Shown here: in pieces, positions 38,370 to 48,796 of the stretch
Layout: the number at the start of each line of letters is the position of its first letter
How positions within the stretch are numbered: position 1 is the first letter of the stretch
Origin: Polynucleobacter sp. JS-JIR-II-b4
Lineage (GTDB): Bacteria > Pseudomonadota > Gammaproteobacteria > Burkholderiales > Burkholderiaceae
Direction: 5' to 3'
DNA: 64,000 nucleotides
NCBI RefSeq assembly: GCF_018687815.1
Contig: NZ_CP061306.1
Coordinates: 1,364,001 to 1,428,000 of the forward strand
Notes under the pieces: model-generated
Told to the model about the DNA's origin: nothing
The model's input: only the letters and a program-made list of their open reading frames with translations
The model's database searches: none
Program-made: the position numbers and the translations under genes

Positions 38370-39647
38370 ATGAAAATTCTCCTAATCGGATCTGGCGGAC
38401 GCGAACATGCGCTAGCTTGGAAGTTGGCCCAATCCCCGCAAGTCCAAACGGTTTATGTTGCTCCTGGCAATGGTGGTACAGCAACTGCTAAACAAACTGC
38501 TGCAGGCATTGAGAACTTACCGATCACTGGATTACAAGAGCTCGCTGATTTTGCTAAGCGCGAGAAGATTCATTTAACGGTTGTGGGTCCAGAAGCACCA
38601 CTTGCTGCTGGCATCGTGGATGTGTTCCGCAACAATGGCTTGCGTATTTTTGGCCCAACACAATTGGCGGCTCAATTGGAATCTTCTAAAGACTTTTCTA
38701 AAGCGTTTATGAAACGTCACGGAATTCCAACGGCTGACTACCAAACTTTTTCTAGCGCCCTAGAAGCACATGCCTACATTGATGCCAAGGGTGCTCCGAT
38801 TGTGATTAAAGCTGATGGCCTTGCTGCAGGTAAGGGCGTAGTGGTTGCCATGAGTCTTGAAGAAGCACATGCTGCGGTTGACATGATGTTGGCTGATAAC
38901 AAATTGGGTAATGCAGGCGCCCGTGTTGTGATTGAAGAATTCCTAACGGGTGAAGAAGCCAGCTTTATTGTTCTTGTAGATGGCAAGAATGTTCTTGCAT
39001 TAGCAACCAGTCAAGATCACAAGCGTTTACTCGATGCTGACCAAGGCCCAAATACAGGTGGCATGGGTGCCTACTCCCCTGCACCAGTTGTTACCCCAGA
39101 AATTCATGCACGTGCATTGCGTGAAGTGATCATGCCAACAGTGAAGGGCATGCAAGCAGATGGCATTCCGTATACAGGCTTCTTGTATGCAGGCTTAATG
39201 ATCTCTCCTGATGGCAAGATCAAAACTTTGGAATTTAACTGCCGAATGGGCGACCCAGAAACACAACCGATCATGGCTCGCCTGCGCAGTGATCTCGTCA
39301 ATGCACTAGATCATGCGGTTGACGGCACGCTCAATGAAGTTGAGTTGGAATGGGATCGCCGCACCGCCTTAGGCGTTGTGCTTGCTGCCCACAATTACCC
39401 TGATACCCCACGTGCAGGTGATGTGATTACCGGCATTCCGGCTGATACTGAAGATCAAATTACGTTCCATGCTGGTACGAAATTGCAAGATGGCAAAGTG
39501 GTGACATCCGGTGGACGGGTGATGTGCGTTGTGGGTCTCGCAGATACTGTACGTGGTGCCCAACAAAAAGCATATGAAGCTATTAACCATATCCAGTTTG
39601 ACGGCATGCAATATCGTAAAGATATTGGCTTCCGCGCAATTAAGTAA
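38370..39647 (+). CDS. purD: Phosphoribosylamine-glycine ligase
   Basis: Second step of de novo purine synthesis: ATP-dependent joining of glycine to phosphoribosylamine. The 425-residue ATP-grasp protein has MKILLIGSGGREHALAW at the start, VIKADGLAAGKGVVVA, the signature FNCRMGDPETQ and a C-terminal glycine-rich domain. No clear ribosome site is seen before the ATG. The gene is followed by hemF after 21 bases. Confidence 0.97.
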   Translation: MKILLIGSGGREHALAWKLAQSPQVQTVYVAPGNGGTATAKQTAAGIENLPITGLQELADFAKREKIHLTVVGPEAPLAAGIVDVFRNNGLRIFGPTQLAAQLESSKDFSKAFMKRHGIPTADYQTFSSALEAHAYIDAKGAPIVIKADGLAAGKGVVVAMSLEEAHAAVDMMLADNKLGNAGARVVIEEFLTGEEASFIVLVDGKNVLALATSQDHKRLLDADQGPNTGGMGAYSPAPVVTPEIHARALREVIMPTVKGMQADGIPYTGFLYAGLMISPDGKIKTLEFNCRMGDPETQPIMARLRSDLVNALDHAVDGTLNEVELEWDRRTALGVVLAAHNYPDTPRAGDVITGIPADTEDQITFHAGTKLQDGKVVTSGGRVMCVVGLADTVRGAQQKAYEAINHIQFDGMQYRKDIGFRAIK

Positions 39648-39668
39648 ACCCATCAAGTTAGAGCACCC

Positions 39669-40601
39669 TTGTCAGATCAACAGACCCAAATCGATATCGC
39701 AACCCTAAAGGACTATTTTTTAGGGTTGCAAGATCGCATCACAAGTACCATGAGCGCTTTGGATGGCAAGGTCTTTGTTGCTGATGAATGGCATAAGCCA
39801 GAAGACAGCAAACTCAAAGGCTATGGTCGCACCTGCATTTTAGATGGCGGTAATATTCTGGAAAAAGGTGGTGTGGGCTTCTCCCATGTTCGTGGCGATC
39901 AAATGCCTCCTTCCGCATCTCATCATCGTCCAGAGGTAGCAGGTCGTAGCTTTGAGGCAATGGGTGTGTCTTTGGTATTCCACCCGAATAACCCCAAAGT
40001 ACCCACCACGCATATGAATGTGCGTTGCTTTATTGCGCAAGCGCCTGATAAAGAGCCAGTATGGTGGTTTGGAGGCGGCTTTGACCTCACTCCTTATTAC
40101 GGCGTTGATGAAGACTGCAAACACTTTCATCAAACTGCCAAGGATGCATTAGACCCTTTTGGCGAAGAGCTTTACCCTCGCTTTAAAAAATGGTGTGATG
40201 AATATTTCTACCTCAAGCATCGCGAAGAACCGCGCGGCATTGGTGGCGTTTTCTTTGATGACTTTAATGAGCTTGGTTTTGAGAAAAGCTTTGCAATGAC
40301 GCGTGCAGTTGGGGATGCATTTATCGATGCTTACCTACCAATCGTGCAGCGCCGCTATCAAGACAGCTTCACCCCCGAAGAAAAGGCCTTCCAAGAATAT
40401 CGCCGCGGTCGCTATGTGGAATACAACTTGATCTTTGATCGCGGGACTATCTTTGGCTTGCACTCGGGTGGACGTACCGAATCCATTCTGATGTCGATGC
40501 CGCCAGTAGTTCAATGGTGGTACAACTGGCAGCCAATGCCCGGAACCCCTGAGGCTAAGCTATATGACTATTACCTTAAGCCACGAGATTGGCTAGCTTG
40601 A
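39669..40601 (+). CDS. hemF: Coproporphyrinogen III oxidase, aerobic
   Basis: Oxygen-dependent conversion of coproporphyrinogen III to protoporphyrinogen IX in heme synthesis. The 310-residue protein has the signature [16 protein letters not shown] and [10 protein letters not shown]. The start is a TTG at 39669, needed to include the conserved [12 protein letters not shown] helix; no ATG lies upstream in frame before a stop. The stop overlaps the likely nadD start. An oxygen-dependent HemF fits an aerobic freshwater life. Confidence 0.95.
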   Translation: MSDQQTQIDIATLKDYFLGLQDRITSTMSALDGKVFVADEWHKPEDSKLKGYGRTCILDGGNILEKGGVGFSHVRGDQMPPSASHHRPEVAGRSFEAMGVSLVFHPNNPKVPTTHMNVRCFIAQAPDKEPVWWFGGGFDLTPYYGVDEDCKHFHQTAKDALDPFGEELYPRFKKWCDEYFYLKHREEPRGIGGVFFDDFNELGFEKSFAMTRAVGDAFIDAYLPIVQRRYQDSFTPEEKAFQEYRRGRYVEYNLIFDRGTIFGLHSGGRTESILMSMPPVVQWWYNWQPMPGTPEAKLYDYYLKPRDWLA

Positions 40602-41287
40602 GCGCTATAAAGAAAATTGGCATTCTTGGGGGTACATTTGACCCTCCTCATGTGGGTCATTTGAAATTGGCTACCCATTTTGCAAAGCTACTCCACTTAG
40701 ATGCACTGCTACTTATTCCGAGTGGTGAGCCATGGCAAAAGGGAACTGGCATCACTGCCGCAGAAATGCGTCTGAAGTTAACTGAAGCTGCTGGCATTGA
40801 TTTGGCGAGAGCATTTTTATATCTCAAGATCTCCACTCAAGTAGGCATTGATCGCATGGAGATTGATCGCGCTGGGCCTAGTTATGCGATTGATACCGTT
40901 AAAGCCTTGCGTGAGCGCTTTGGAACAAACGCTAGCCTGACTTGGCTGATGGGAGCAGACTCTCTTGTTGCCCTCCCTAGCTGGAACTCCTGGGAGAAGC
41001 TAAGCCAGTTTGTCAATTTTGCGGTGGCAACTAGGCCACATCATGATTTAAAGCGAGAAATAAGCTCCGAAGTGAGTCAATTCTTGAAAACTAATCAAAC
41101 ATCTGATGCTAAAGCTCTTGAAAATAGCGCTGCAGGCCTCATATACATCGATGAAAGCTTGAATATTGATCTATCCTCAACCGCATTACGAGATCGCCTT
41201 AAATCCAGCTCACGGAGCTCTATTGCATCCGAGCAAATTCCAACCCACACCCTAGAAATCATTACAAATCTGGGCTTGTATCAGTAA
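40598..41287 (+). CDS. nadD: Nicotinate-nucleotide adenylyltransferase
   Basis: Makes deamido-NAD from nicotinate mononucleotide and ATP. The HxGH-type motif [15 protein letters not shown] and the C-terminal SSTALRDRL are intact. The start is a TTG; the one at 40598 overlaps the hemF stop and has GAGA nine bases before it, while the TTG at 40589 has no properly spaced ribosome site. The protein is 229 residues. It is followed by rsfS, a frequent neighbour. Confidence 0.94.
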   Translation: MSAIKKIGILGGTFDPPHVGHLKLATHFAKLLHLDALLLIPSGEPWQKGTGITAAEMRLKLTEAAGIDLARAFLYLKISTQVGIDRMEIDRAGPSYAIDTVKALRERFGTNASLTWLMGADSLVALPSWNSWEKLSQFVNFAVATRPHHDLKREISSEVSQFLKTNQTSDAKALENSAAGLIYIDESLNIDLSSTALRDRLKSSSRSSIASEQIPTHTLEIITNLGLYQ

Positions 41288-41332
41288 TCAAGCTAAGATC
41301 ACCCTAATTAGAAAAATTATTGCCGAGAAAAT

Positions 41333-41722
41333 ATGGACTTACGTAAATTACAACGCGTCGTGATTGATGCCTTAGAAGATGTTAAAGCACAAGATATCCG
41401 CGTGTATGACACCACTAAATTAAGCGAGTTATTTGATCGAGTGGTCATTGCCACTGGTTCTAGCAACCGCCAAACGCGCTCTTTAGCCATGTCGGTTAAA
41501 GAAGAGGTGAATGCTAAAGGTGGAGAAGTTATTTCTATCGAAGGTTTAGAAACTGGTGAATGGGTACTGGTTGATTGTGGCGATATCGTCGTACATATTT
41601 TGCAACCAATGTTGCGCTCCTACTATCAGCTTGAAGGTATGTGGGGTGCTAAACCTGTACGCGTGAAATTAGCTGGTGACAAAGGTCTTGTTAAGGCCAG
41701 CGAATCCGAAGACGACGAGTAA
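41333..41722 (+). CDS. rsfS: Ribosomal silencing factor RsfS
   Basis: Binds ribosomal protein L14 and blocks joining of ribosomal subunits during starvation. The 129-residue protein has the family pattern DIRVYDTTKLSELFDRVVIATG, EGLETGEWVLVDCGDIVVHI and YYQLEGMWG, with an acidic tail. It lies 45 bases after nadD and 20 bases before rlmH in the order common to proteobacteria. Confidence 0.96.
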   Translation: MDLRKLQRVVIDALEDVKAQDIRVYDTTKLSELFDRVVIATGSSNRQTRSLAMSVKEEVNAKGGEVISIEGLETGEWVLVDCGDIVVHILQPMLRSYYQLEGMWGAKPVRVKLAGDKGLVKASESEDDE

Positions 41723-41742
41723 TCTCGTCGTCACTTGCGGCA

Positions 41743-42186
41743 ATGCGGCTCACCATCGTCTCTGTTGGTCATAAGATGCCTGATTGGGTTGCTACGGCAA
41801 CTCATGACTACATCAAAAGAATGCCGGCAGATTGCAGCATTGAAATCAAAGAGATTAAACCCGATCTCACCCCTACTAAAGAAGCCTTAAAGATTGCAGC
41901 AGCCATTCCCAAGGGATCCAGAGTGATCGCTTTGGATGAGCGAGGCAAAGACCAAACCACTCAGAATCTTGCCACTCAACTGGCTAGCTGGCGTCAACAA
42001 GGCTTCGACATTACCTTCTTAATTGGTGGCGCAGATGGCTTGGACCCCAGCCTGAAAGCGGGTGCACAGGCGATGTGGCGACTCTCCAGCCTTACCTTGC
42101 CACATGCCATGGCCAGAGTCATGTTGGTAGAGCAGCTTTATCGAGCCTGGACTATTCTGCAAGGCCACCCCTATCATCGCGAGTAA
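41743..42186 (+). CDS. rlmH: 23S rRNA pseudouridine-1915 N3-methyltransferase
   Basis: SPOUT methyltransferase that modifies pseudouridine 1915 in helix 69 of 23S rRNA. The 147-residue protein shows the knot motifs FLIGGADGLDP and LPHAMARVMLVEQLYRAW, and the C-terminal HPYHRE that is part of the rRNA site. Length is somewhat below E. coli RlmH (155), within family range. It is followed by maf after four bases. Confidence 0.96.
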   Translation: MRLTIVSVGHKMPDWVATATHDYIKRMPADCSIEIKEIKPDLTPTKEALKIAAAIPKGSRVIALDERGKDQTTQNLATQLASWRQQGFDITFLIGGADGLDPSLKAGAQAMWRLSSLTLPHAMARVMLVEQLYRAWTILQGHPYHRE

Positions 42187-42190
42187 TCCC

Positions 42191-42814
42191 TTGAACTCTT
42201 TTATTTATCTCGCCTCACAAAGCCCTCGCCGCCAAGAGCTCTTAAAGCAAATGGGTATTTGCTTTGAAATGCTGCTACCAAGTTCAGATGAAGATAGCGA
42301 GAGCATCGAAACCCCTCTCCCGCAAGAAAAGGCACACACCTACGTAGAGCGCGTTACCTTAGCAAAAAGTGCTGCAGCACTTTTAAGGTGGAAAAAAAGT
42401 GGTTTGCCTTGGGCCCCCATTCTTTGCGCCGATACTACTGTGAGCTTACCCACTCATCCTAATGGTGAAATTCTGGGCAAGCCAGTTGACGCAGAGGATG
42501 CCACTCGAATTTTGAAAATGCTCAGCGGCAAAATACATGAAGTTCTCAGCTCAGTAGCGGTGACCGTCAGTCCCGATGAAAATCCCATACAGCTTGTACA
42601 GGTTTCTAAAGTTCAGTTTGCCGATTTATCAACGGAACAGATTGATGCCTATATTGCTAGCGGCGAACCCTTTGGTAAGGCTGGCGCCTATGGCATACAG
42701 GGCTTGGGTGGGGCTTTTATTCCTTCAATTCAGGGCAGCTATAGCGGTATCATGGGTCTACCTATTTATGAAACAAAGCTTTTACTAGATCGCGCCCAAG
42801 TCAGCAGCATATGA
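42191..42814 (+). CDS. maf: Maf/YceF-type nucleotide pyrophosphatase
   Basis: Hydrolyses non-canonical or dTTP/UTP-type nucleoside triphosphates to monophosphates. The family start IYLASQSPRRQELLKQMG is intact, with CADTTVS, SGKIHEVLSSVAV and GKAGAYGIQG. The start is a TTG at 42191 with GAG seven bases before it; no ATG is available. Length 207 residues. The stop overlaps the rng start (ATGA). Confidence 0.93.
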   Translation: MNSFIYLASQSPRRQELLKQMGICFEMLLPSSDEDSESIETPLPQEKAHTYVERVTLAKSAAALLRWKKSGLPWAPILCADTTVSLPTHPNGEILGKPVDAEDATRILKMLSGKIHEVLSSVAVTVSPDENPIQLVQVSKVQFADLSTEQIDAYIASGEPFGKAGAYGIQGLGGAFIPSIQGSYSGIMGLPIYETKLLLDRAQVSSI

Positions 42815-44274
42815 ATGAAGAAATACTGATCAATATCACCCCGCAAGAAACGCGCGTTGCTTTAATTCAGCAAGGGGCAGTTCAAGAGTTACAAATTGAG
42901 CGCACTCGCCAACGCGGCATCGTGGGCAATATCTATTTAGCCAAAGTCGTTCGTGTACTACCAGGCATGCAATCCGCATTTATCGAAATTGGTCTTGAGC
43001 GCACCGCATTTATGCACGTCGCTGACATCACACAAAATAATCCTCAAGCACAAATTGAAAAATTATTGTTTGAAGGTCAAACACTATTGGTGCAGGTATT
43101 AAAAGATCCTTTAGGGACAAAAGGTGCACGCTTAACAACCCAACTGAGTATTGCTGGACGTAATTTAGTCTACCTACCTCCGGCAGGTAGCGATACTGCT
43201 ACTGAAAAATATATTGGCGTTTCTCAGCGGATTGATCAACCTGAAGAGCGTGAAGCCATTAAGACGCGTCTCGCAGGTTTGATGGCTGCAGATGAAAAAG
43301 GCGGCATCATCGTTCGCACCAGCGCTCAAGACGCTTCCGACACAGAACTACAGCACGACATGCTTTACCTACGTACCACCTGGGAAAACATTCATGCAGC
43401 CATGAAACACAATCCGGCGCCTACACTACTCTATCAGGACCTTAGTCTAGCGGAGCGTGTATTACGGGATGTTGCCGGTGAAGACACCACCCAAATCCGT
43501 GTGGATTCTGCCGAGAATTTTGAGAAGCTCAAAGCATTTACAAATGCCTACATGCCTAACCTTTTAGGTAAGTTGACTCTGCATCGCGGCGAACGCGCGC
43601 TCTTTGACTTATTTGATGTTGATGCAGAAATTAATAAAGCGCTGGGTCGCCGAGTAGACCTCAAGTCTGGCGGCTATCTCATGATCGATCAAACAGAGTC
43701 TATGACTACGATTGATGTGAATACAGGGAGTTATGTAGGCGCTCGCAACCTCGATGACACCGTCTTTAAAACCAATCTAGAAGCGGCCCAAGCGATTGCG
43801 CGCCAACTCCGTTTGCGTAACTTAGGTGGAATCATCATTATTGATTTCATCGACATGATTGGCAAAGACCATCAAGAATCTGTATTACATGAACTCAAAC
43901 GTAATCTTGAACGCGATCATGCACGCACCTCAGTAAGCGACTTTTCTGCATTAGGCCTAGTAGAAATGACCCGCAAACGGACGCGTGAGTCTTTGGCCCA
44001 TATCACTTGTGAGCCATGCGCCACTTGCCTTGGCAAAGGTGAAATTAAAACTGCCCAAACGATTTGTTATGAGATTTTGCGGGAAATTGTGCGAGAGCAC
44101 CGCCAATTTAATCCACGTGAATTTAGGATTGTGGCTGCGCCTGATGTGATTGATTTATTCCTAGAGGAAGAGAATCAATTCTTGGCGCAGTTGGGGGACT
44201 TCATTGGCAAGCCAATTACCCTTCAAGCAGAAGGCAGCTTCCGCCAAGAGCAATACGATATCGTTCTGAGTTAA
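42811..44274 (+). CDS. rng: Ribonuclease G
   Basis: Endoribonuclease of the RNase E/G family for 16S rRNA 5'-end maturation and mRNA decay. The 487-residue protein has the S1 domain (IVGNIYLAKVVRVLPGMQSAF), the catalytic DNase-I-like part with IDVNTG and IIIDFIDM, and the zinc-link CATCLGKGEI. It lacks the long C-terminal degradosome scaffold, so it is RNase G rather than E. It converges on msbA with a ten-base gap. Confidence 0.95.
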   Translation: MNEEILINITPQETRVALIQQGAVQELQIERTRQRGIVGNIYLAKVVRVLPGMQSAFIEIGLERTAFMHVADITQNNPQAQIEKLLFEGQTLLVQVLKDPLGTKGARLTTQLSIAGRNLVYLPPAGSDTATEKYIGVSQRIDQPEEREAIKTRLAGLMAADEKGGIIVRTSAQDASDTELQHDMLYLRTTWENIHAAMKHNPAPTLLYQDLSLAERVLRDVAGEDTTQIRVDSAENFEKLKAFTNAYMPNLLGKLTLHRGERALFDLFDVDAEINKALGRRVDLKSGGYLMIDQTESMTTIDVNTGSYVGARNLDDTVFKTNLEAAQAIARQLRLRNLGGIIIIDFIDMIGKDHQESVLHELKRNLERDHARTSVSDFSALGLVEMTRKRTRESLAHITCEPCATCLGKGEIKTAQTICYEILREIVREHRQFNPREFRIVAAPDVIDLFLEEENQFLAQLGDFIGKPITLQAEGSFRQEQYDIVLS

Positions 44275-44284
44275 GGTTTTCGAA

Positions 44285-46048
44285 TTAAGCGTTCGAGAAT
44301 TGGATGCGATGTAAGTTCGCATACAAGCCATCGTGCTTAATCAAATCTTCGTGAGAACCATTCTCGATAATTTTGCCATGCTCTAGAACCACAATCCTGT
44401 CAGCATGTTCAATGGTCGATAAGCGGTGTGCAATCACTAAAGTCGTTCTATTGGCCATTAAGGTATCTAACGCTTCCTGAACCTGACGCTCAGATTCAGA
44501 ATCCAGAGCCGATGTGGCTTCATCCAAAATCAGAATTGGTGCATCTTTGTAAATGGCACGTGCGATAGCCAAACGCTGGCGCTGCCCACCAGACAGGCGA
44601 TTGCCGTTATCTCCCACCATAGAATCAATACCATCTGGCAGCTCCTTAATCATGGCGCTGAGATTGGCGGCTTCCAGCGCCTCCATCACGCGACCGCGAT
44701 CAATTCCATCTTGACTACCGGCACCATAAGCCACGTTGGCGGCTATAGTGTCATTGAAAAGTATGACGTCTTGACTCACAAATGCAATTTGTCGACGCAC
44801 ATCAGCCAGCACAATATCTTCCAGAGGAATGTCATCGAGGAAAATATGGCCGCTAGTGGGCTTGAAGAATCGAGGCAATAAATTGACCAGGGTTGACTTG
44901 CCACCACCAGAAGGCCCTACAAAAGCAACTACCTCTCCAGGTTTGATAATGAGATTGATATTGCTTAAGGCATCTTTTCGATCGTCCTGTTGTTCATATG
45001 AAAATCCAACATTCTCAAAACGAATGCCGCCCTTGGTTTTATTCAAAGGAGTCATATTGAGCCTACGATCCTCATCTTCTTCAAAGGGCTGATCCATTAA
45101 TCCGAAGATCATTTCTGCGGCAGTCAATCCACGCTGCAAAGGTTGGTTGATATCCGCTAAATGCTTCAAGGGAGAAATCACCAACATCATTGCAGTAATG
45201 AAGGCTGCAAACCCACCCACAGTGGTTCCTTCGGTAGCAGATTGCATTAAGGCAATCACTAAAACCACCGACAAAGCCATCGAGGCAATGAGTTGTGTAA
45301 TTGGCTGATTCAGGCCACCTGCCACTGCTGACTTCAGCGCAAACTGACGCAAGCGTTCTGCCTTTTGCATGAAGCGAGTCATTTCATACTCTTCAGCACC
45401 ATGTACTTTGACGATCTTGTATCCTGCCGCAGCCTCTTCAACAATATAGGCAAGATCACTTGTCAGTGTTTGCTGCTCTCTATTAAGAGACCTTAAACGA
45501 CGATTAATTTTGCTCATGATGAATGCAATCACGGGGAAAATAACCAAGACGACTAAAGTCAACTGCCAATTCAGGTAAATCAAGTAACCAATTAGCCCGA
45601 CTACTGTTAGAGAGTCACGCACTAAGCTAATTAACATTCCCCCCATGACAGAAAGAACGTTGTTCACCTCAAAGACAACTGCATTAATCAGATTGGATGC
45701 CGAGTTCTTTTGAAAAAAGGTTGTTTTTGCATGCAAAAGTGTTTGAAACATTTGCTTGCGCAATTTAAGGAGGACGGAGTTAATTACTCTCGTGAGCAAA
45801 TAACTCGATAGAAACTGAGCCAAACTTCGAACTAAAGCCAAGCCAACCAAGAAAACTGGCACTTGCCAAAGCTTGCTATTGAGTTGCCCTGTGAAACCCC
45901 TATCCAATAAAGGCTTCATTAAGGCGGGGATTGAGGTTTCGGCACCAGCTACCAATGCCATGGCCAAAAGCGACCCAATAATCAGGCTAATATGGGGCTT
46001 GAGATAGGTAATTAAGCGATTTAGGACGGTACGGTCTTGAGCATTCAT
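44285..46048 (-). CDS. msbA: Lipid A export ABC transporter
   Basis: Inner-membrane flippase for lipid A-core, 587 residues from the ATG at 46048; a longer frame reads into the divergent gene and is rejected. The N-terminal half has six membrane segments; the ATPase half has Walker [10 protein letters not shown], signature [14 protein letters not shown], Walker [13 protein letters not shown] and H-loop IAHRLST. Its neighbours are LPS-type glycosyltransferases. Only ten bases separate its start from the divergent glycosyltransferase. Confidence 0.93.
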   Translation of the reverse strand: MNAQDRTVLNRLITYLKPHISLIIGSLLAMALVAGAETSIPALMKPLLDRGFTGQLNSKLWQVPVFLVGLALVRSLAQFLSSYLLTRVINSVLLKLRKQMFQTLLHAKTTFFQKNSASNLINAVVFEVNNVLSVMGGMLISLVRDSLTVVGLIGYLIYLNWQLTLVVLVIFPVIAFIMSKINRRLRSLNREQQTLTSDLAYIVEEAAAGYKIVKVHGAEEYEMTRFMQKAERLRQFALKSAVAGGLNQPITQLIASMALSVVLVIALMQSATEGTTVGGFAAFITAMMLVISPLKHLADINQPLQRGLTAAEMIFGLMDQPFEEDEDRRLNMTPLNKTKGGIRFENVGFSYEQQDDRKDALSNINLIIKPGEVVAFVGPSGGGKSTLVNLLPRFFKPTSGHIFLDDIPLEDIVLADVRRQIAFVSQDVILFNDTIAANVAYGAGSQDGIDRGRVMEALEAANLSAMIKELPDGIDSMVGDNGNRLSGGQRQRLAIARAIYKDAPILILDEATSALDSESERQVQEALDTLMANRTTLVIAHRLSTIEHADRIVVLEHGKIIENGSHEDLIKHDGLYANLHRIQFSNA

Positions 46049-46058
46049 ATAATGAATT

Positions 46059-46820
46059 ATGCCCACCTTATCAGTCATACTCATCACCCGCAATGAAGAG
46101 GCCAATTTGGACGATTGTCTGGCCTCCCTAGAGGGGCTCGCCCAGCAGATCGTGGTTGTTGATACCAACAGCTCTGACCGCACCTTAGAAATAGCCAAAA
46201 ACTATGGGGCAACGATAGCCCAGCCCCCAGACTGGCCCGGTTTTGGACCCCAGAAGAACCGCGCCTTAGATCTAGCTACCAGCGAATGGGTGCTCTCGCT
46301 GGATGCTGATGAAAGACTGACCCCAGCACTAAAGTCGGAAATTCTGACGGCAATACACCATAGCGCCCATGTGGATTGCTTTGCCATCCCCAGACTTTCT
46401 TGGTATTGCGGACGCTTTATCCGCCACTCTGGCTGGAGCCCGGATTTTGTTGATCGCTTATTTAAACGGGGCACTGCCCGATTCTCAGATGATTTGGTTC
46501 ATGAGCGCCTCGTTCCGAACGGTCAAGTAGCCAAACTCAAGAATCCTATGCTGCATTACAGCTTCATGAATTACTCTCAAGTACTCCAAAAGCTAGATCG
46601 CTACTCTACTGCTTCAGCAGAGCAAGCATTTGCTAGAGGTAAAACCAGCAGCCCCCTTAAGGCAGTTCTGCATGGTGCTTGGGCATTTTTCCGTACCTAT
46701 ATTTTGCGTGCGGGATTCTTGGATGGTCCTCAGGGATTTGCATTGGCGGTATCTAATGGTCAAGGAACCTATTACCGCTATATCAAATTGTGGCACCTGA
46801 ATCAGGAAGCCAGTAAATGA
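46059..46820 (+). CDS. Glycosyltransferase family 2 (WaaE/KdtX-like)
   Basis: A 253-residue cytoplasmic glycosyltransferase. The GT2 start [18 protein letters not shown], the DTNSSDRT turn and the metal-binding LSLDADERL are clear, and [14 protein letters not shown] is typical of the LPS core beta-glucosyltransferase WaaE family. The start is fixed by the GT2 core, which begins within five residues of it. It is the first of three overlapping glycosyltransferase genes. Confidence 0.87.
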   Translation: MPTLSVILITRNEEANLDDCLASLEGLAQQIVVVDTNSSDRTLEIAKNYGATIAQPPDWPGFGPQKNRALDLATSEWVLSLDADERLTPALKSEILTAIHHSAHVDCFAIPRLSWYCGRFIRHSGWSPDFVDRLFKRGTARFSDDLVHERLVPNGQVAKLKNPMLHYSFMNYSQVLQKLDRYSTASAEQAFARGKTSSPLKAVLHGAWAFFRTYILRAGFLDGPQGFALAVSNGQGTYYRYIKLWHLNQEASK

Positions 46821-47596
46821 TTTCGATTTTGTTGGCTACGTATAACTGGCCACAAGCACTGAAGCTGTGCCTAGAATCTCTAGCTACGCAAACCGATCAG
46901 AACTTTGAAATCATCATTGCCGATGATGGCTCGACCGAGAGTACAAAACATCTCATTGAGTCCATTAAAGGTTCACACCCCGCCTCCGTCACACATCTTT
47001 GGCAAGAAGACCGAGGCTTTCAGAAAACCAAAATTCTTAATAAAGCAATTGCTGCAGCTCATGGCGACTATCTGGTTTTCCTGGATGGCGATTGCATTGT
47101 CCAGCCAGACTTTGTGTCTCAGCATCGTGCGCTGGCACAAAAGGGATACTTAGTTACCGGCAGCAGAGTCCTGCTTAATGAACACCTCACCACCGAACTA
47201 CTCACTTGGCCCCAATGGAGTTTTGAGCGCTTTTGTTCAAACCTCATTAGCAAGCGCTTGAGTGGTGGCATCAATAAATATTGGCCCCTCAAAGTAAAGT
47301 TAGGTAATGGCTCTTGGCGTGATTACAAAAAATTTGTTTGGCGCCGCATCAAGGGTTGCAATATGGCTTGCTGGAAGGCCGATGCTGAAGCCATTAACGG
47401 CTTTGATGAGGCTATGACAGGCTGGGGTCATGAGGATGCAGATTTCATCTTCCGCTTACAACACCATCGTATCCGCCGTAAGTCAGGCTCATGGTCTACT
47501 GAAGTGCTCCATCTCTTTCATAAAATTCACGATCAAAGCAATGCTGCCGAGAACGCTCGACGGGTTCGTGAGAAGATCTTGGCTAAGGCCCTTTGA
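46817..47596 (+). CDS. Glycosyltransferase family 2 with galactosyltransferase-like C-terminus
   Basis: A 259-residue protein with GT2 motifs [21 protein letters not shown] and FLDGDCIV, then a C-terminal GWGHEDADFIFRL segment like that of GT7-type galactosyltransferases. Such proteins add sugars to LPS or other surface glycans. Its start overlaps the previous stop by four bases and its stop overlaps the next start, so the three enzymes likely act on one glycan. Confidence 0.85.
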   Translation: MISILLATYNWPQALKLCLESLATQTDQNFEIIIADDGSTESTKHLIESIKGSHPASVTHLWQEDRGFQKTKILNKAIAAAHGDYLVFLDGDCIVQPDFVSQHRALAQKGYLVTGSRVLLNEHLTTELLTWPQWSFERFCSNLISKRLSGGINKYWPLKVKLGNGSWRDYKKFVWRRIKGCNMACWKADAEAINGFDEAMTGWGHEDADFIFRLQHHRIRRKSGSWSTEVLHLFHKIHDQSNAAENARRVREKILAKAL

Positions 47597-48768
47597 ACAT
47601 TCTCACCGCCATGACTACGTACTCCACACTCAAACCTAAAAAGGTTTTATTTATTGCCACGAGGCAAATTGGAGATGTATTAGTAACAACGCCTCTGATT
47701 AGCAAAGCCAGAGAGCTCTGGCCTGATGCGGAGTTTCATTTTTTAGGGTATCGCGGCAAGTTAGAGATGCTCCATGGCAATCCCGATATTGCAGAATTAA
47801 TTGAAACTTCGGATCGTCCCGGTTTTGGTGAATATCTAGCGCTCTTTAATCGCCTGTTTCAACGCTATGATTTAGCCGTTGTTACACAACCCAGCGATCG
47901 CGCCTACCTTTATGGCTTGGTAGCGGCCTTTAGAAGAGTCGGCGTACTGGGCGGTCATCCTCAAGGCAAAGATGCGCAGGATCAACAAAAGCGCAGTAAA
48001 AGTGAGAAGCAAAATGCCTGGAAGAAATTCATCTGTATGCACACAGTGGATGTTGACTACTTTCAGCAGCATGTCATTACAGAAAAGCTCCGCCTACTAG
48101 AAGCTTTCTTTAAGAACCCTCCTGAACTATTTTCCAAGCCGATCTCAGTTACTCCGCCCGCTGGAGAACCCTTAACGCCGATCATTACAAACGAACTTAA
48201 GCAGCCTTATGTCGTTGTGCACCCAGGTCCACTAACAGCATACAAACGTTGGCCGCTAGCGTATTGGCAGGAGCTCATCACCTGGCTCGTAAAGCAAAAC
48301 CTTCAGGTGGCATTAAGCGCCTCACCTGCCAAGCAAGATGTACAACTTAATCACGACATCATTTCCCTGTTGGATGAAGAAACTAAGAAAAAAGTAATTA
48401 ATGCTGCTGGTAAATTATCCATTCCTCAAGCGGGCACTTTGATTCGTGGTGCTGCCTTGTATATTGGGGTTGATACTTCCATCACCCACTTAGCAGCAGC
48501 ATGCAATACCCCAACCATCACTCTCTTTGGCGCCACCCCACCAACGAACTTTGGCCCATGGCCCAATGGTTTTATTGGTGAGCAGCCATATCAATTGCGG
48601 GCTCGTACCCAAACCGTTGGTAATGTCACCATACTGCAAGGTCCTGGTGAATGCGTGCCTTGCCGTAAAGCAGGATGCTTAGATAAAGCCGATAGTTACA
48701 GCGAGTGCCTGGACTTACTAGAGCCTAAGCAAGTCATTGAAGCGATTCAGAAAGCATTACCGAACTAA
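47593..48768 (+). CDS. Heptosyltransferase-like GT9 protein
   Basis: A 391-residue glycosyltransferase of family 9, similar to WaaF/WaaQ, which add heptose to the LPS inner core. KVLFIATRQIGDVLVTTPL at the N-terminus and VHPGPLTAYKRWPL and GVDTSITHLAAACNTPTITLFG in the second half are the usual sugar-nucleotide motifs. A C-terminal cysteine cluster (GECVPCRKAGC) is common in this family. The TTG at 47593 has AAGG before it and overlaps the previous stop; an ATG at 47611 is the alternative. Confidence 0.87.
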   Translation: MNILTAMTTYSTLKPKKVLFIATRQIGDVLVTTPLISKARELWPDAEFHFLGYRGKLEMLHGNPDIAELIETSDRPGFGEYLALFNRLFQRYDLAVVTQPSDRAYLYGLVAAFRRVGVLGGHPQGKDAQDQQKRSKSEKQNAWKKFICMHTVDVDYFQQHVITEKLRLLEAFFKNPPELFSKPISVTPPAGEPLTPIITNELKQPYVVVHPGPLTAYKRWPLAYWQELITWLVKQNLQVALSASPAKQDVQLNHDIISLLDEETKKKVINAAGKLSIPQAGTLIRGAALYIGVDTSITHLAAACNTPTITLFGATPPTNFGPWPNGFIGEQPYQLRARTQTVGNVTILQGPGECVPCRKAGCLDKADSYSECLDLLEPKQVIEAIQKALPN

Positions 48769-48796
48769 AGGAACGGTCAATACTGCAATGCCGAAC

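Noticed and set aside
46049..46198. N-terminal extension of msbA by 50 codons
   Set aside because: It reads antisense through the divergent glycosyltransferase, and MsbA homology begins at the ATG at 46048.
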